Shown here: one piece after another, positions 61,031-64,000 of the stretch
Numbering within the stretch: position 1 is the first letter of the stretch
Layout: each line of letters begins with the position of its first letter
Source: DATKPA01 sp051955985
GTDB lineage: Bacteria > Planctomycetota > Phycisphaerae > WQYP01
NCBI GenBank assembly: GCA_051955985.1
Contig: JBQCGD010000095.1
Location: 24,589-88,588, forward strand
Direction: 5' to 3'
Length of the DNA: 64,000 nucleotides
Notes under the pieces: model-generated
What the model saw: the letters and a program-made list of their open reading frames with translations, nothing else
Database searches by the model: none
What the model was told of the DNA's origin: nothing
Program-made: the position numbers and the translations under genes

Positions 61031-61048
61031 GCCGACGGGGGCGTCGGC
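61031..61048. repeat. GCCGACG hairpin, copy 2
   Basis: GCCGACG-GGGG-CGTCGGC; see 48371-48388. Confidence 0.5.
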
Positions 61049-61060
61049 TCCACTGGGCGC

Positions 61061-61087
61061 AATAAAAAACCCGCCCGAAGGCGGGTT
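61061..61087 (-). terminator. Rho-independent terminator of leuA
   Basis: On the minus strand AACCCGCC-TTCG-GGCGGGTT with a UUCG tetraloop is followed by TTTTTTATT, 80 nt after the leuA stop. Confidence 0.92.
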
Positions 61088-61166
61088 CTACCGGTCGCAT
61101 GTTACGCGAGCCTGGTCGTGTGGCGGCGGGGGCGTCTGTTATACGCTCGCCGCGGTTTTGTGGCCG

Positions 61167-62747
61167 TCACATCGGGGTGGACTGGCTGACGGTCTTTTTG
61201 TTGATGGTGCGGATGCGGTTGATGGCGGCGAGGTAGGCTTTTGCGCTGGCCTCGAGGATGTCGGTGGAGACGCCGCGGCCGCGGACTTTGCGTTCGGAGT
61301 GGACGAGTTCGACGGTGGCTTCGCCCTGGGCGTCTTTGCCGCCGGTGACGCTGCGCACGTTGTAGGTGACAAGCTGGGCGCTGACGTGGCTGATGCGCTG
61401 GATGACGGCGAACATGGCGTCGATGGGACCATCGCCGGTGGCGGCGTCGGTGATTTCATCGCCATTGGAATCGACGAGGGTGACGGTCGCGGTGGGGATT
61501 CCGTTGGTTCCGGCGATGACCTGGAGGCTCTTGATTTTGAAGAGCTGTTCGCCGGCTTCGAGCTGGTCTTCAACGAGGGCTTCGAGGTCTTCGTCGTAGA
61601 TTTCTTTTTTCTTGTCGCAGAGGGTTTTGAATTTTTCGAAGGCGCGGTTGAGTTCCTCTTCGGTCATGCGGTAGCCGAGTTCATCGAGGCGGGTCTTGAA
61701 GGCGTGGCGGCCGGAGTGTTTGCCGAGGACGTTGCGGGACTGGGCCCAGCCGACGTCGGAGGGGGTCATGATTTCGTAGGTGGACTTGTGTTTGAGCATG
61801 CCGTCCTGGTGGATGCCGGACTCGTGGGCGAAGGCGTTTTCGCCGACGATGGCCTTGTTGCGCTGGACGTGCAGGCCGGTGAGGGAGCTGACGAGGCGCG
61901 AGGTGGGGACGAGCTTTTTGCTGTTGATGCGGGTGGAGAAGGGGAAGGAGTCGTGGCGGGTTTTGAGGGCCATGACGATTTCTTCGAGGGAGGCGTTGCC
62001 GGCGCGTTCGCCGATGCCGTTGATGGTGCATTCGACCTGGCGTGCGCCGCCCTGGACGGCGGCCAGGGAGTTGGCGACGGCGAGGCCGAGGTCGTTGTGG
62101 CAATGGGCGGAGAAGATGACTTTGTCGGCGCCGGGGACGTGCTTGATCAGGTATTCGAACATGGCTTTGTGTTCGGCGGGGGTGGCGAAGCCGACGGTGT
62201 CGGGGCAGTTGATGGTGGTGGCGCCGGCTTCGATGGCGGCGTGGACGACTTCGGCGAGGTAATCGAGTTCGGTGCGGGAGGCGTCTTCGGGGGAGAATTC
62301 GACGTCGGCCACGTATTCGCGGGCGAGGCGGACGTTCTCCTGGGTCATGCGGATGATTTCTTCCTTGGCCTTCTTCAATTTGAAGTCGCGATGGATTTTG
62401 GAGGTGGCGCAGAAAACGTGGATGCGGCCTTTCTTGGCGTGCTTGACGGCTTCGCCGGCGCGGCGGACGTCTTTTTCGGTGCAGCGGGCGAGGCCGGCGA
62501 TCGTGGAGCCGGTGATTTCTGCGGCGATGGCGGAGACGGCTTCGAAGTCGCCCTGGGAGGTGATGGGGAAGCCTGCTTCGATGATGTCGACGCCGAGCTG
62601 TTCGAGGGCGCGGGCGATTTCGAGTTTTTCCTTGAGGTTGAGGGAGGCGCCGGGGGATTGTTCGCCGTCGCGGAGGGTGGTGTCGAAGATGCGGATGGTG
62701 GGCGGGGCGGTGGGGTCGCCATCGGTCGAAGCGGGCTGGGTGGCCAT
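61167..62747 (-). CDS. leuA: 2-isopropylmalate synthase
   Basis: The 526-aa product is the first committed enzyme of leucine synthesis, condensing 2-oxoisovalerate with acetyl-CoA. Motifs are RIFDTTLRDGEQSPGASL at the N-terminus, FSAHCHNDLGLAVANSLA, TINGIGERAGNASLEE and HESGIHQDGML. The C-terminal regulatory domain (from about 390), which binds leucine for feedback inhibition, is present. AGGAG is 7 nt before ATG 62747. Transcription appears to be controlled by an attenuator just upstream (62841-62996). Other leu genes are not in the window. Confidence 0.97.
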   Translation of the reverse strand: MATQPASTDGDPTAPPTIRIFDTTLRDGEQSPGASLNLKEKLEIARALEQLGVDIIEAGFPITSQGDFEAVSAIAAEITGSTIAGLARCTEKDVRRAGEAVKHAKKGRIHVFCATSKIHRDFKLKKAKEEIIRMTQENVRLAREYVADVEFSPEDASRTELDYLAEVVHAAIEAGATTINCPDTVGFATPAEHKAMFEYLIKHVPGADKVIFSAHCHNDLGLAVANSLAAVQGGARQVECTINGIGERAGNASLEEIVMALKTRHDSFPFSTRINSKKLVPTSRLVSSLTGLHVQRNKAIVGENAFAHESGIHQDGMLKHKSTYEIMTPSDVGWAQSRNVLGKHSGRHAFKTRLDELGYRMTEEELNRAFEKFKTLCDKKKEIYDEDLEALVEDQLEAGEQLFKIKSLQVIAGTNGIPTATVTLVDSNGDEITDAATGDGPIDAMFAVIQRISHVSAQLVTYNVRSVTGGKDAQGEATVELVHSERKVRGRGVSTDILEASAKAYLAAINRIRTINKKTVSQSTPM

Positions 62748-62840
62748 GGGGGACTCCTATTTTTCGAGCCCAACAGGATACGCGCTGGAGGGCGGTGAGG
62801 GAACCTTGTGCGAGCGGCGGGGGGAGTTACGCAATCTCCG

Positions 62841-62877
62841 AAAAAGAAAAAACCCCGCGAGGGTCACTCGCGGGGTT
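62841..62877 (-). terminator. Attenuator terminator in the leuA leader
   Basis: On the minus strand AACCCCGCGAG-TGACC-CTCGCGGGGTT is a perfect 11-bp hairpin followed by TTTTCTTTTT. It lies 26 nt after the leader-peptide stop and about 95 nt before leuA, inside the leuA transcript. Confidence 0.9.
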
Positions 62878-62903
62878 CCGGATTCAGCAAATGTCGGATG
62901 ACC

Positions 62904-62960
62904 CTACGAGTGTCGGGGGAGAGTAAGAAGCAGCGGAAGGAGGAGGTTCTGGGTCATCAT
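62904..62960 (-). CDS. leuL: Leucine-rich leader peptide of leuA attenuator
   Basis: An 18-codon frame from ATG 62960 to TAG 62904-62906 encodes MMTQNLLLPLLLTLPRHS. Seven of 18 codons are Leu (CTC, CTC, CTT, CTG, CTT, CTT, CTC). A consensus-like promoter ends so close that the ATG is at the transcription start, so the peptide is probably translated from a leaderless mRNA. Ribosome stalling on the Leu codons when Leu-tRNA is scarce would affect folding of the following terminator. The block CGAGTGACCC in the terminator can pair with CACTCG or GGGTCA at the end of the leader, a candidate antiterminator. Confidence 0.82.
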   Translation of the reverse strand: MMTQNLLLPLLLTLPRHS

Positions 62961-62967
62961 GGTTTTA

Positions 62968-62996
62968 CTTATATCGGTTTTTTGTGGCGGAATCAA
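62968..62996 (-). promoter_or_regulatory. Promoter of the leuL-leuA transcript
   Basis: On the minus strand TTGATT (62991-62996), exactly 17 bp, then TATAAG (62968-62973). The -10 box ends 7 nt before the leader-peptide ATG. Confidence 0.8.
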
Positions 62997-63017
62997 TAGG
63001 CAGGTCCGCGGAACGGA

Positions 63018-63305
63018 TCATCCGGCTTCGAAGATGCGGGAGGGGGAGCCGGTGGGGGAGATTTGGATTTGGGCGGGGCGGTGGCAGCGGGGGCAGTGGC
63101 CGGCGTAGGCGGTGGCGGCGGCGTTTTTGTAGATGGGGGCGTAGATGTTGCAGCATTTGAAGTGGATGGAGAGGAATTCGACCTTGGGATTTTCGATTTG
63201 TGAATTTCGATTTTCGACTTGGGGGGCGGGTTCTGTGGGGTGCGGAGTGGTTGAGAGGTCGAGGATGTAGTCGCGGGGGTCGGAGTTGTCGGGGATATGG
63301 GTCAT
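63018..63305 (-). CDS. Small Cys-containing protein conserved in planctomycetes (probable metal binding)
   Basis: The 95-aa product has a C-terminal half with KCCNIYAPIYKNAAATAYAGHCPRCHRPAQIQI...RIFEAG, containing CC and CPRC, a likely metal site. The middle (VENRNSQIENPKVE) is encoded by a short repeat of the TTTTCGATT type and looks inserted. The ATG overlaps the stop of the cyclodeaminase-family gene (ATGA). The function is unknown. Confidence 0.6.
   Translation of the reverse strand: MTHIPDNSDPRDYILDLSTTPHPTEPAPQVENRNSQIENPKVEFLSIHFKCCNIYAPIYKNAAATAYAGHCPRCHRPAQIQISPTGSPSRIFEAG
63191..63220. repeat. 'TTTTCGATT' word repeat inside a coding region
   Basis: TTTTCGATTTG, TGAATTTCGA and TTTTCGACTTG lie in succession and encode VENRNSQIEN in the minus-strand gene. 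Confidence 0.45.
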
Positions 63306-63922
63306 AACGTTTTGAGCATGAAGTTGCGGATTTCCTCGTAGGTTTTATCGGCTTTGACGGTGAGATCGTAGAGGTTTTGTTTGAGCTGTGCGGCTTCTTC
63401 CTTGTTGGGGAGGAGGGGGAGATTGATGCGGACGTTGAGTTCGGAGGCGTGGACGGTGGCGTGGGCGAAGACGGCGGCGATGCCGAGGTCGGAGAGGAGG
63501 AATTTGTTGGTTTTTGTGAGGAGGGTGGCGCAACGTTCGAGGATGTTGGCGGCGATGGCGCCAGCGGTTTCCGGGCCGCGGATGGCAGCGACGACGGTAG
63601 CAGTGTAAGCCGGATGAGCGAGGCGAGCGGCTTCGGGGAGTTTGAGCATTTGAGAGAGGGACTCGTAGGCGGCGATGTCTTCTTCAACGAGATCTTGCAA
63701 GAGCGTGCTGGCGGTGACGAACTGCATGTTCGCGGACTGCAACTCGGCTTCGTAAGCCGAATAGGCTTTCTTCCCGATGGTGTATTCGAGGGCCATGGAG
63801 GCAAGGGAGGCGGCGAGGGCGCCGGCGAGTGCGGTGACGGAGCCGCCGCCGGGGGTTGCAAGCCTCTCGGCGCAGGACGCGAGGCAGTCGCGGACGGGGA
63901 GGTTGAGGATGTCTTCGGGCAT
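63302..63922 (-). CDS. Cyclodeaminase/cyclohydrolase family protein (FTCD C-terminal-like)
   Basis: The 206-aa all-helical product matches the cyclodeaminase family: LATPGGGSVTALAGALAASLASMALEYTIGKKAY, then DIAAYESLSQMLKLP, and a C-terminal AHATVHASELNVRINLP. Members convert 5-formimino- or 5,10-methenyl-tetrahydrofolate. It stands alone here rather than fused to a formiminotransferase. It overlaps the next gene by ATGA and is preceded by the end of another gene 8 bp away. Confidence 0.85.
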   Translation of the reverse strand: MPEDILNLPVRDCLASCAERLATPGGGSVTALAGALAASLASMALEYTIGKKAYSAYEAELQSANMQFVTASTLLQDLVEEDIAAYESLSQMLKLPEAARLAHPAYTATVVAAIRGPETAGAIAANILERCATLLTKTNKFLLSDLGIAAVFAHATVHASELNVRINLPLLPNKEEAAQLKQNLYDLTVKADKTYEEIRNFMLKTL

Positions 63923-63930
63923 GATCGGGC

Positions 63931-64000
63931 TCAGGGTTGGGAGGTTGGGGCGCCGGGGGACGAGGGGAGGATGGGGTTGTTTTCGGGGAAGGTGAGGCCG
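63931..64000 (-). CDS. C-terminal end of an unidentified protein (truncated by window edge)
   Basis: An open minus-strand frame from the window edge ends at TGA 63931-63933, giving GLTFPENNPILPSSPGAPTS then QP. It is in line with, and 8 bp before, the cyclodeaminase-family gene, so it may be the upstream gene of the same operon. The family is not recognisable from this piece. Confidence 0.35.
   Translation of the reverse strand, partial: GLTFPENNPILPSSPGAPTSQP

Overview
The window reads as one chromosomal segment of a GC-rich member of the Planctomycetota, most likely Phycisphaerae/Tepidisphaerales. The grounds are four PEP-CTERM surface proteins with short basic tails, a giant repeat protein with a dockerin-like end, planctomycete-style zinc-ribbon and TPR proteins, an ECF sigma factor, and a very strong strand bias in base composition. 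No rRNA, CRISPR array, prophage or complete insertion sequence was seen. There is one tRNA, Leu(UAG).

Layout. 0-9.5 kb: Tex, transaldolase, DoxX, purM, a GH28-like polysaccharide enzyme, an orphan lipoyl domain, pheS and small hypotheticals. 9.5-20 kb: a glycosyltransferase, a PEP-CTERM protein, rpmF-plsX, superoxide dismutase, a YciE/YciF-like stress protein, an SGNH lipoprotein, glyA, VapD and ispG. 20-30.5 kb is a surface-protein and repeat-rich zone: a 1469-aa autotransporter-like PEP-CTERM protein, a C-type lectin, small secreted proteins, and a decayed duplicate of a promoter region. 30.5-33.7 kb: a sigma-54 activator, then a STAS protein and an ECF sigma factor joined by ATGA overlap, then tRNA-Leu. 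33.7-44.4 kb: MutT, purB (apparently frameshifted), an RnfC/RnfD-like pair, a GH3 glucosidase, a ribosome-hibernation-like factor, a LysR regulator, endonuclease III and a DUF4149-like protein. 44.6-50 kb: glycogen phosphorylase, zinc-ribbon membrane proteins and a CYTH protein. 50-53.5 kb: an accessory stretch with a phospholipase D-type nuclease and a ParB-like protein. 53.6-64 kb: a TPR-YggX fusion, greA, a TonB-like protein with a phosphoesterase, mddA with a TetR regulator, ada, alkA (frameshifted), leuA and a folate cyclodeaminase-family gene.

The most striking signal is upstream of leuA: a well-formed promoter, an apparently leaderless 18-codon leader peptide with seven Leu codons, a rho-independent terminator and then leuA. 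This is the architecture of a leucine transcription attenuator. Other notable signals are two hairpins that share a loop but have different, still-paired stems (52.3-52.45 kb), a 164-bp MITE-like palindrome just upstream of ada, a switch of strand composition inside greA at about 54.6 kb, and several start codons that sit 6-8 nt behind a -10 box.
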